Origin: Cystobacter ferrugineus
Lineage (GTDB): Bacteria; Myxococcota; Myxococcia; Myxococcales; Myxococcaceae
Assembly: GCF_001887355.1 (NCBI RefSeq)
Contig: NZ_MPIN01000016.1
Location: forward strand, 88,098 to 152,097
Direction: 5' to 3'
DNA: 64,000 nt
Below, piece by piece: positions 57,162 through 64,000 of the stretch. The first letter of the stretch is position 1. Each line of letters begins with the position of its first letter. The translations under genes were made by a program, and so were the position numbers. The notes under the pieces are model-generated. The model did no database searches and was not told the origin of the DNA. It worked only from the letters and a program-made list of their open reading frames with translations.

Positions 57162-60035
57162 TCACTGACCTGACGCAGGGTCGGATGCGCGGCGCGGCGG
57201 TACTGGGCGTGCCTGCACTGCCGCACGCCGGTTTTCCGTCCGCTGTCCCAGTATCTGAAGCACAGCCTTCAGCTCCTTCCGCGTTTCAGCCCATTCGCGG
57301 GGCATGCGCTGCCGAGTCCTTACCTCCAGGGCCGCGCGGAAGGCGGCCACCGCCTCCTCCAGGCGTGCGGTACCCGCCTCACGCTCCCCGAGCAGCCGCA
57401 GCGCATTGCCCAGGTTGTTCTGCGTTGCAGCCCATTCGAGGGGCACGCGCTGCCGAGTCCCTTCCTCCAGGGCCGCGCGGTAGGCGACCACCGCCTCCTT
57501 CAGGCGTGCGGTGCCAGTCTCTCGCTCCCCGAGCAGCCGCAGCGCATTGCCCAGGTTGCTCTGCGTTCCAGCCCATTCGAGGGGCACGCGCTGCCGAGTC
57601 CTTTCCTCCAGGGCCGCGCGGTAGGCGGCCACCGCCTCCTCCAGGCGGGCGGTGCCAATCTCTCGCTCCCCGAGCACCACCAGCGCATTGCCCAGGTTGT
57701 TCTGCGTTGCAGCCCAGTCGAGGGGCACGCGCTGCCGAGTCCTTTCCTCCAGGGCCGCGCGGTAGGCGGCCACCGCCTCCTCCAGGCGTGCGGTGCCTGC
57801 CTCACGCTCCCCGAGCCGCCACAGCGCAATGCCCAGGTTGCTCTGCGTTCTAGCCCAGTCGAGGGGCACGCGCTGCCGAGTCCATTCCTCCAGGGCCGCG
57901 CGGAAGGCGGCCACCGCCTCCTCCAGGCGTGCGGTGCCTGCCTCTCGCTCCCCGAGCACCGCCAGCGCATTGCCCAGGTTGTTCTGCGTTCTAGCCCAGT
58001 CGAGGGGCACGCGCTGCCGAGTCCATTCCTCCAGGGCCGCGCGGTAGGCCGCCACCGCCTCCTCCAGGCGTGCGGTGCCTGCCTCTCGCTCCCCGAGCTC
58101 CGCCAGCGCATTGCCCAGGTTGTTCTGCGTTGCAGCCCAGTCGAGGGGCACGCGCTGCCGAGTCCTTTCCTTCAGGGCCGCGCGGTAGGCCGCCACCGCC
58201 TCCTCCAGGCGGGCCGTGCCTGCCTCTCGCTCCCCGAGCACCGACAGCGCAATGCCCAGGTTGTTCTGCGTTAAAGCCCAGTCGAGGGGCACGCGCTGCC
58301 GAGTCCATTCCTCCAGGGCCGCGCGGTAGGCGGCCACCGCCTCCTCCAGGCGTGCGGTGCCTGCCTCACGCTCCCCGAGCCGCCACAGCGCAGTGCCCAG
58401 ATTGTGCTGCGTTCTAGCCCATTCGAGGGGCACGCGCTGCCGAGTCCTTTCCTCCAGGGCCGCGCGGTAGGCCGCCACCGCCTCCTCCAGGCGGGCCGTG
58501 CCTGCCTCTCGCTCCCCGAGCACCGACAGCACAATGCCCAGGTTGTTCTGCGTTACAGCCCATTCGAGGGGCACGCGCTGCCGAGTCCTTTCCTCCAGGG
58601 CCGCGCGGTAGGCCGCCACCGCCTCCTCCAGGCGGGCCGTGCCTGCCTCACGCTCCCCGAGCATCCCCAGCGCACCGCCCAGGTTGTGCTGCGTTGCAGC
58701 CCATTCGAGGGGCACGCGCTGCCGAGTCCTTTCCTCCAGAGCCGCGCGGTAGGCGACCACCGCCTCCTCCAGGCGGGCGGTGCCAGCCTCACGCTCCCCG
58801 AGCCGCCACAGCGCAATGCCCAGGTTGTGCTGTGTTGCAGCCCATTCGAGAGGCACGCGCTGCCGAGTCCTTTCCTCCAGGGCCGCGCGGTAGGCGGCCA
58901 CCGCCTCCTCCAGGCGTGCGGTGCCTGCCTCTCGCTCCCCGAGCACCGCCAGCGCATTGCCCAGGTTGTGCTGCGTTGCAGCCCAGTCGAGGGGCACGCG
59001 CTGCCGAGTCCATTCCTCCAGGGCCGCGCGGTAGGTGGCCACCGCCTCCTTCAGGCGTGCGGTGCCAGCCTCACGCTCCCCGAGCACCGCCAGCGCAACG
59101 CCCAGGTTGGTCTGCGTTTCAGCCCATTCGAGGGGCACGCGCTGCCGAGTCCTTTCCCCCAGGGTCGTGCGGTAGGCGGCCACCGCCTCCTCGAGAGGGG
59201 CATTCTCTCCCTTTTGCCTGCCCACCAAGGTCAGTGCGTCCGCGAGGAGGTGTCTCGTCGCAGCGCGAGCAGCGACACTCCAACCCGGTCTCATGGCACT
59301 ATCCTGGAGGAGATTCCTGACCTTGTTGATGAAAGGCCCGAGTTGGTCAGCAATGTAATGCCCCCGCTGATCCTCAAACTCGGCATGTTGGGTCAGCGCC
59401 AGGAGCTGAAGGAGCTTGCCGAGGTCCTCCCAGAACAGGGAGGGAAGCTCGAAGCTCTCGCTGCCAAGCTGGTATCGCCCCCACACCCTGTCGCGCTTCA
59501 CGTCTCTTGCTGTCGTCCAATAGAGCTTGGGCAGGCTCTTGCCATCATGGTGGAGGACTGTGCCCCAGAGCAGGATGTCGGCGCCTGTGGCCTGGAGGTA
59601 TTTGCGTGCCTGCTCATGACCGGCGCTCTCCTCTGCCTCGGGAATGGTCCCTTCGAGAGTCAGCGCCCTGTCGAGCTTGATGATTTGAATGCCTTCGAAC
59701 TCCTTGAGCGCCTCCGAGATAAGGCGTTCGTTCTCGCCCCCGATGTCGTTTTCCAGATGAGTCATGGCGATGCTGAATCGCTGGGGGTCCGCCTTCGGGA
59801 GTGGTTTACGCGAGAGCAGCCGGACGAGGTCCGACACGACCGGCTGCTTCTGGACCTTCTCCCAGTTCCACCAGATGGAAGCGAGGACGGTGAGGACGGA
59901 GAGTCCCAGCAGGCCCTTGAGCCCCAGCCGCTTATAGATCCTCTTCCGGACTTCCCCGTAGATGAGTGGAGTCTCTTCCTGCTTGGGGCGGCTGGCCTCC
60001 TGCGGCTCGGGGCTGGTCTCGTTTCCCTCAGCCAT
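57162..60035 (-). CDS. membrane-anchored protein with 13 near-identical TPR-like repeats
   Basis: 957 residues from the ATG at 60035 (GAGGA seven bases upstream). A cytosolic N-terminus is followed by one membrane helix (about 38-56, GLLGLSVLTVLASIWW). Residues about 80-250 form a globular part with WGTVLHHDGKSLPKLYWTT, resembling the FlgO/TolB-like N-terminal domain of peptide-binding TPR proteins. From about 280 on come 13 repeats of 47 residues (RVPLEWAATQNNLGNAL..EEAVAAYRAALEERTRQ) and a degenerate fourteenth. The repeats are TPR-like and so alike at DNA level (141-bp units) that copy number should vary between strains. Partner unknown. Confidence 0.85.
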   Translation of the reverse strand: MAEGNETSPEPQEASRPKQEETPLIYGEVRKRIYKRLGLKGLLGLSVLTVLASIWWNWEKVQKQPVVSDLVRLLSRKPLPKADPQRFSIAMTHLENDIGGENERLISEALKEFEGIQIIKLDRALTLEGTIPEAEESAGHEQARKYLQATGADILLWGTVLHHDGKSLPKLYWTTARDVKRDRVWGRYQLGSESFELPSLFWEDLGKLLQLLALTQHAEFEDQRGHYIADQLGPFINKVRNLLQDSAMRPGWSVAARAATRHLLADALTLVGRQKGENAPLEEAVAAYRTTLGERTRQRVPLEWAETQTNLGVALAVLGEREAGTARLKEAVATYRAALEEWTRQRVPLDWAATQHNLGNALAVLGEREAGTARLEEAVAAYRAALEERTRQRVPLEWAATQHNLGIALWRLGEREAGTARLEEAVVAYRAALEERTRQRVPLEWAATQHNLGGALGMLGEREAGTARLEEAVAAYRAALEERTRQRVPLEWAVTQNNLGIVLSVLGEREAGTARLEEAVAAYRAALEERTRQRVPLEWARTQHNLGTALWRLGEREAGTARLEEAVAAYRAALEEWTRQRVPLDWALTQNNLGIALSVLGEREAGTARLEEAVAAYRAALKERTRQRVPLDWAATQNNLGNALAELGEREAGTARLEEAVAAYRAALEEWTRQRVPLDWARTQNNLGNALAVLGEREAGTARLEEAVAAFRAALEEWTRQRVPLDWARTQSNLGIALWRLGEREAGTARLEEAVAAYRAALEERTRQRVPLDWAATQNNLGNALVVLGEREIGTARLEEAVAAYRAALEERTRQRVPLEWAGTQSNLGNALRLLGERETGTARLKEAVVAYRAALEEGTRQRVPLEWAATQNNLGNALRLLGEREAGTARLEEAVAAFRAALEVRTRQRMPREWAETRKELKAVLQILGQRTENRRAAVQARPVPPRRASDPASGQ
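57280..59190. repeat. 141-bp tandem repeat array inside the TPR gene
   Basis: About 13.5 direct copies of a 141-bp unit, more than 90 percent alike by eye, encoding the 47-residue repeats. Variation is concentrated at the residues after NLG and before LGERE. The array is prone to recombination and to assembly collapse. Confidence 0.85.
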
Positions 60036-60341
60036 GGCAGCGTCCTCAGCGTCATGACGTCCGAACTCGAGCGTTCAGTGGCGATGGACGCTTCGTCTCT
60101 TCTTCCGGAGAACAGGAGGAGCAGAAGTCCTGTTCCCGCAGGCCCCTCGGGCCGAGGGAGGCTTGCCTGGCGTCCAGCACAAACCTCCGGCGATTCTCTG
60201 TCTGGCAGGGTTTGATTCACTTTCGCGCATGCCCGCGTTGTTGACGAGCAGGTGCACCGGACCCTGAACCCCGGCCGCGAAGGCGCGCACGCTCCTCCCA
60301 GGCTACGAGCCCGGGCCCGAAGTGTTTGAGGTGCAGCAGGG
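60036..60341. other. intergenic region with relic DNA
   Basis: 306 bases between the TPR gene and the sigma-factor gene, both on the minus strand. It holds the SDR remnant at 60228-60290. The rest shows no gene; the TPR gene promoter should lie at its left end. Confidence 0.5.
60228..60290 (-). pseudogene. short-chain dehydrogenase fragment
   Basis: About 21 codons read MRAFAAGVQGPVHLLVNNAGM, the region of an SDR up to its NNAG motif. The frame then continues into unrelated sequence. A remnant of a gene destroyed by deletion. Confidence 0.6.
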
Positions 60342-61223
60342 TCAGTGGACGGTGTCTCCCGTCAGGTGACGCAGCTTGTCCGGATTACGCACCACGAAGA
60401 TCGCGGCGATCTTGCCGTCCTCGAGCTGAAGGGCGGTGGTCTGCAGGGTGTTGTCGGGCTCGATGGTGACGAACCCGGGCAGTCCGTTGATGAAGCCGTA
60501 GCGCACGAGCCGCGAGCCTTGCTTCGCCAGGATGCGCGCGAGCCTGGCGTGCAGGGCCATGACCTTGTCGAGGCCGATGATCGGCTCCATCGCCGCCGGC
60601 TTCTTGCCGCCGCCATCGGCGTGGACGGTCACATCGTCGGCCAGTAGGGATTGCAGCGTCCGCAGGTCGCCGCCGCGCGACGCCGCGAAGAAGGCCGATG
60701 CGATCTCCAGGCCCCGCTCCCTTGGCATCTGGAAACGCGGGCGCGCGGCGTGCACGTGGGTGCGGGCGCGGCTCGCGAGCTGACGGCAGGCCGCCGGTTC
60801 TCGCCCGATGGTTTCGGCAATCTCCTCGAAGCCCACGCCGAACACGTCGTGCAGCAGGAAGGCGGCGCGCTCCAATGGCGACAGACGCTCCAGCGCCATC
60901 ATCAGCGGCAGGGTGATGTCGTCGAGATCCTCGTCGCCATCCGCCTCGACCACCGGCTCGGGCAGCCACGGCCCGACGTAGGTTTCTCGCTGCCTCCGGG
61001 CCGACTTCAGGATGTCCAGGCAAAGCCGCGTCACGACGCGGCACAGGAAGCCTTCCGGCTCGCGCACCGCGCCGCGATCGATCGCGAGCCAGCGGATGAA
61101 GGCTTCCTGCACCACATCCTCGGCGTCCGCCACCGACCCCAGCATCCGATAGGCGACGCGGACCAGCTTGGGCCGCAAGGGATCGAAGGTGGCCGCGGCG
61201 TCCTTTTCGGATGGGGATGCCAT
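60342..61223 (-). CDS. ECF41-group RNA polymerase sigma factor
   Basis: 293 residues. Sigma2 (about 15-80, RMLGSVADAEDVVQEAFIRWL) and sigma4 (about 105-160, LERLSPLERAAFLLHDVFGVGFEEIAETIG) are followed by a SnoaL-like C-terminal domain. All three signatures I know for ECF41 are there: WLPEP in the linker, DGGGK and NPDKL in the C-terminal domain, which acts as a built-in regulator in place of an anti-sigma factor. The start overlaps the stop of the CMD gene by one base. It should recognise the ECF41 promoter found upstream of its partner. Confidence 0.94.
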   Translation of the reverse strand: MASPSEKDAAATFDPLRPKLVRVAYRMLGSVADAEDVVQEAFIRWLAIDRGAVREPEGFLCRVVTRLCLDILKSARRQRETYVGPWLPEPVVEADGDEDLDDITLPLMMALERLSPLERAAFLLHDVFGVGFEEIAETIGREPAACRQLASRARTHVHAARPRFQMPRERGLEIASAFFAASRGGDLRTLQSLLADDVTVHADGGGKKPAAMEPIIGLDKVMALHARLARILAKQGSRLVRYGFINGLPGFVTIEPDNTLQTTALQLEDGKIAAIFVVRNPDKLRHLTGDTVH

Positions 61224-61681
61224 CAGGCCACCGACCTCTCGACGCGAACCGGATGGCTCAGGCGGAAGCCGACGCCGAACCGGTTGAAACTGTTGATGAC
61301 GGTGATCAGCAAGGTGAGCTTCACCTGCTCCTCCTGCGCGAACTGCGCCTGGAGCGCCTGGTAGGCCTCATCGGGCGCGTGGGTTTCGGCCACCAGGGTC
61401 AGGGCGTCCGTCCAGCCGAGCGCGGCGCGTTCACGCTCGCTGTAGAGCGGCGACTCCCTCCAGGCGTCGAGCAGGTAGAGGCGTTCCTCCGTTTCGCCCT
61501 GCTTGCGGGCCTCCTGGGTGTGCATGTGCAGGCAGATAGCGCAGCCGTTGAGCTGTGAGGCGCGGATCTTCACCAGCTCCATCAGGCTGGGCTCCAGGCC
61601 GTTCTGGACCACCGTGGTCCCGAAGTCGATCAGGGGCTTCATCAGGCTGGAGGCGGCGAAGGGGTTCAGTCTCGGGGTCAT
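61223..61681 (-). CDS. carboxymuconolactone-decarboxylase-family (AhpD-like) protein, ECF41 partner
   Basis: 152 residues. The redox-active Cys pair is in NGCAICLHMHTQEARKQGE, the AhpD/CMD core. ECF41 sigma factors are usually encoded next to such a COG2128 protein, and here the two genes overlap by one base, so they are co-translated. The protein probably works in peroxide or other redox chemistry; the natural substrate is not known. Its promoter carries the ECF41 target sequence. Confidence 0.92.
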   Translation of the reverse strand: MTPRLNPFAASSLMKPLIDFGTTVVQNGLEPSLMELVKIRASQLNGCAICLHMHTQEARKQGETEERLYLLDAWRESPLYSERERAALGWTDALTLVAETHAPDEAYQALQAQFAQEEQVKLTLLITVINSFNRFGVGFRLSHPVRVERSVA

Positions 61682-62133
61682 GAGCGTTTTCCTCGTCAGT
61701 GGATGACTTCCGAGGGCAGGACGAGGCCGCCCGCCGAATGTGACATGGGCAAGCCCGGCCAGGAATCTCCGCTGTGATTACGGGGGGTTGGACGCGGCGA
61801 CGAACGAGCAGGCGAGGGGAAGGGCTGAGCCGCTCACTCCACCTTTCGCACCTCGAAGCCAATGCGGGGGAAGTGCACGAGGAGAGGTGGTGGACTGGAG
61901 CGCAGGGGCCGAGGAGGGGCGCGATGCGGATGGGGTGACGTTCACGAGCGGCATACCCCGAGCGAGGCGCGGCCATCAATGGACCGCGGGAGGCGTCCGT
62001 CTCGCGGGAGGCTTCGAGCAAAAGTCGAGCCTCCCGAAGTACAATTCTCCGGCTATACTGGAGCAGGTCCCCACTCGGGATCAAAGACGCGCCGGACCTC
62101 CCAGGTGGTTGAAGGTGCCTTTCGGAGACTCGA
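61682..62133. other. divergent region between the ECF41 operon and the YopT-like gene
   Basis: 452 bases without a gene. It contains the ECF41 promoter (61720-61745) and an imperfect hairpin, CGGGAGGC (62005-62012) with GCCTCCCG (62029-62036). A TATACT at 62054-62059 might be the -10 of the protease gene, but no -35 is seen. Confidence 0.5.
61720..61745 (-). promoter_or_regulatory. ECF41-type promoter
   Basis: Read on the minus strand: TGTCACA (61745-61739), 15 bases, then CGTC (61723-61720). These are the -35 and -10 elements known for ECF41 autoregulated promoters. The site is about 40 bases upstream of the CMD start, so the operon should be controlled by its own sigma factor. Confidence 0.85.
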
Positions 62134-63336
62134 ATGACCATCAACGTCAAGAACAGCCCGGCCCCGAGGATGCTCAACACGACATCCACCCATGCACCCG
62201 CGAAGTCGACGCCAACGGCCAAGAGCGACGCGGCGAATGGGGCCACGGGCGCGAGTCCGAGCCCGCAGGTCCAACCGCAGAAGCCGCCCGCCTCCGCCCC
62301 GCCCGGCTATCACCAGGACCAGCTCGGCAAACCGAAGGCGCCTTCCCAAGCCCCCACCGGCCATGGCGGCGTGTTCCAGTCGCAAAAAGATGTCGCCACG
62401 CTCAACTCGCGGCGCGGCACCGTGTTCTCGACCCGTCCCTCCCAAGGAGGACCGAGTGGCCCCGCTTCGAGTGCTCAGCCCAAGCAACTCGAGCAGCTCC
62501 AGACGTCCGCGCACCTCAGCAACAGGGGAGCGAGCAAAGCCGAACAGGACTGCAACGCGCTGGCCCAGAAGCACGGCGCGGCCTGCACGACGAAGATCTT
62601 CCAGAGTGACAAGCTGAACAGCGTCGCCACCCAGGAGTTCCCCGGGGCCCGCAATGGCGTGTGCATCGCGATGTCGTCCGAGTGGATCCGCTCCAATATC
62701 CAGGATGCGAAGACCGGCACCAATGATCACTCACAGCTCTTCCATACGCTCGCCGAGAACGGCGGAAGGCCGGAGGTGAATGCGCACTTCGTCAACTTGC
62801 AGCACGAGAACCTGGCTGCGATCAGCCATATCAACGATCTGATCAACAAGAAGAACACGGCGCTTGCGGACCTCGTGGATACCAACGAGCGATTCAAGCA
62901 GCCCCCGCCCCCCAAGTGGAAGGCTTGGGCAGCGCCCCATCCGACCGAGGCGGAAGTCCTGCAGAAGCTCGATACCGCTAACGCAGCGCAGGCGGCGTAC
63001 AGTCAAGCCAAACAGAATGAACTCAACAGGCTCGTGGGAGGAGTGAGCCATGGTTCGGCCGGGACAGCCGCCAAGATCAACGAGTTGGAGAATAATTTCG
63101 CGGGGCAGTTCCCGCAAAACGGATTCCATCAGGTGAGTATCTTCAGGGCGGACGGTTCGGGAGGGCACGACCTGGCGGTGCAGATGGGCGACAAGCCGCG
63201 ATTGCTCGATCCGAACACGGGTGAATGGAAGTTCGAATCAAAACAGCAGATGAACGACTTCATGAAGGATTACATGAAGACCATGTACCCGAGTTACTCC
63301 TCGGGGAATTTCGAGTCCACGCACTATCCCAGCTAG
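62134..63336 (+). CDS. YopT-type (C58) cysteine protease, candidate effector
   Basis: 400 residues, GGAG six bases before the start. The first 110 residues are Pro/Ser/Ala-rich and probably disordered, with no signal peptide. The C-terminal part has the C58 triad: Cys177 in NGVCIAMSSEWI, His345 in GGHDLAV and Asp359 in RLLDPNTGEW. A helical insertion (about 225-320) separates Cys from His. Family members cleave host Rho GTPases or process themselves when carried by type III systems. In a myxobacterium it may be delivered to prey or competitors. The next gene is a transposase. Confidence 0.82.
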   Translation: MTINVKNSPAPRMLNTTSTHAPAKSTPTAKSDAANGATGASPSPQVQPQKPPASAPPGYHQDQLGKPKAPSQAPTGHGGVFQSQKDVATLNSRRGTVFSTRPSQGGPSGPASSAQPKQLEQLQTSAHLSNRGASKAEQDCNALAQKHGAACTTKIFQSDKLNSVATQEFPGARNGVCIAMSSEWIRSNIQDAKTGTNDHSQLFHTLAENGGRPEVNAHFVNLQHENLAAISHINDLINKKNTALADLVDTNERFKQPPPPKWKAWAAPHPTEAEVLQKLDTANAAQAAYSQAKQNELNRLVGGVSHGSAGTAAKINELENNFAGQFPQNGFHQVSIFRADGSGGHDLAVQMGDKPRLLDPNTGEWKFESKQQMNDFMKDYMKTMYPSYSSGNFESTHYPS

Positions 63337-63364
63337 CCCGGATCGATCACAAAGGGAGGGAACA

Positions 63365-63432
63365 CCGCGTAGCGACCGGCCGATAACTGGAGAGTTCTCA
63401 AGGCTTTCCACCCATCGGAAGGAGCTACGCGG
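63365..63432 (+). promoter_or_regulatory. stem pairing at the transposase start
   Basis: CCGCGTAGC (63365-63373) and GCTACGCGG (63424-63432) are perfect inverted 9-mers. The second arm lies between the ribosome-binding site (GGAAGGAG, 63417-63424) and the GTG start at 63432. In a transcript entering from outside, this stem would mask the start, a common way for insertion sequences to avoid accidental expression. Confidence 0.5.
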
Positions 63433-64000
63433 TGAAAACAGAGCGTAACGCGAAGCAGGTCGAGTTCGACAGCGTGGGAAGGAGGAAACTGGTGGCGGCG
63501 TTCGACGGCGAGCACATCTCGTCGGATGGAGGGCTGGCGCTGTTGCACCGAACGGACCAGCGGTTCGAGCTGATGCGGAAGTTCGCCGAGTGCTTCAAGG
63601 ACTTGAGAAGGCCGGAGTTGATTGAGCACTCGGTGGAAGAACTCGTCCGACAGCGCGTTTTCGGCATCGCGTGCGGCTACGAGGACCTGGTGGACCATGA
63701 GACGCTGCGAAACGACCCGCTGCTTGCGGCCGTGGTGGGCAAGTCGGAGCCCCAGAAGCAGCCTTTGGCCAGCCCGAGCACGCTCAACCGGCTGGAGCTG
63801 ACGCCAGCGGACGCGACGGCCGAGGCCCGCTACCGGAAGGTGGTTTACGACGGCCAGGCCATCGAGAACTTCTTCGTCGATGCGTTCCTGGATGCGCACC
63901 GTGAGCCGCTGCGCGAAGTGGTGCTGGACCTCGATGCGACAGACGACCCGATTCACGGCACGCAGGAGGGCCGCTTCTTCCACGGCTACTACGGCAACTA
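63432..64000 (+). mobile_element. IS1380-type transposase, cut by the right edge
   Basis: The frame from the GTG at 63432 is open to the window end, about 189 codons. It starts VKTERNAKQVEFDSVGRRKL, continues HISSDGGLALLHRTDQRFELM and reaches VVLDLDATDDPIHGTQEGRF with the first catalytic Asp of the DDE domain, all typical of IS1380-family transposases. The left end of the element should lie between 63337 and 63364; its exact terminal repeat could not be set without the right end. Confidence 0.88.

Noticed and set aside
58404..60215. 603-codon plus-strand frame opposite the TPR gene
   Set aside because: It is the antisense shadow of the 141-bp repeat array; the repeated, His/Leu/Pro-rich reading has no family match, and the minus-strand gene has a membrane helix, TPR pattern and ribosome-binding site.

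Overview
The window looks like part of a chromosome of a predatory myxobacterium of the Cystobacterineae type (Archangium, Cystobacter or Melittangium-like). This is an inference from high GC throughout, a Ser/Thr kinase fused to a long TPR region, FHA- and GAF-type sigma-54 activators, many secreted or lipid-anchored proteins, a Sorangium-type LPMO-like protein with a MYXO-CTERM-like tail, and a store of cell-wall hydrolases. No rRNA, tRNA or CRISPR array was seen.

Layout. 1-7.7 kb: secreted M64 metallopeptidase (runs off the left edge), TPR kinase, ADYC-type lipoprotein, FHA sigma-54 activator and a glutaredoxin. 7.7-12.5 kb: an AcoR-type sigma-54 activator divergent from an aldehyde dehydrogenase/alcohol dehydrogenase pair with a well-matched -24/-12 promoter. 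12.8-14.3 kb: an HD phosphohydrolase and a long gene-poor stretch with four tandem 18-bp palindromes. 14.3-23.0 kb: one co-directional operon of eight genes: an indigoidine-synthase-type NRPS (A-Ox-PCP-TE), a tautomerase, a PsuG-family C-glycosidase/synthase, a HAD phosphatase, a pair of YdcZ-like membrane proteins, a questin-oxidase-like (DUF4243) protein and a eukaryote-like uracil phosphoribosyltransferase. This gene set matches what is known of minimycin (oxazinomycin)/indigoidine clusters in Streptomyces. It is the most notable system in the window.

23-36.4 kb: DUF1838 pseudogene, carotenoid oxygenase/TetR pair with operator, DUF1963 protein, giant HEAT-like protein, Tat-exported amidase, LPMO-like protein, GNAT, a small secreted protein, and an ogt/alkA-ada alkylation-repair operon. 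36.6-42.8 kb: LysE exporter, lipoprotein nuclease, TetR divergent from a short UvrA-type ABC protein with a 12-bp inverted-repeat operator, a lipocalin-like protein and a membrane protein. 43-50.3 kb: an astacin protease convergent with a TIMP/NTR-like protein, a membrane adenylate cyclase, a D-threonine-aldolase-type pseudogene, a LysR/EamA pair and a secreted protein.

50.3-64 kb: three tandem peptidoglycan hydrolases without signal peptides (GH19, M15-like, M23), an MIO ammonia-lyase of foreign appearance, an SDR and a DJ-1/YHS protein lying between two 37-bp direct repeats, IS3 and SDR relics, a membrane protein with 13 nearly identical 47-residue TPR-like repeats, an ECF41 sigma factor with its CMD partner and its consensus promoter, a YopT-type cysteine protease, and an IS1380-type transposase cut by the right edge. 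The last 11 kb carries clear signs of mobility: relics, direct repeats and an insertion sequence.
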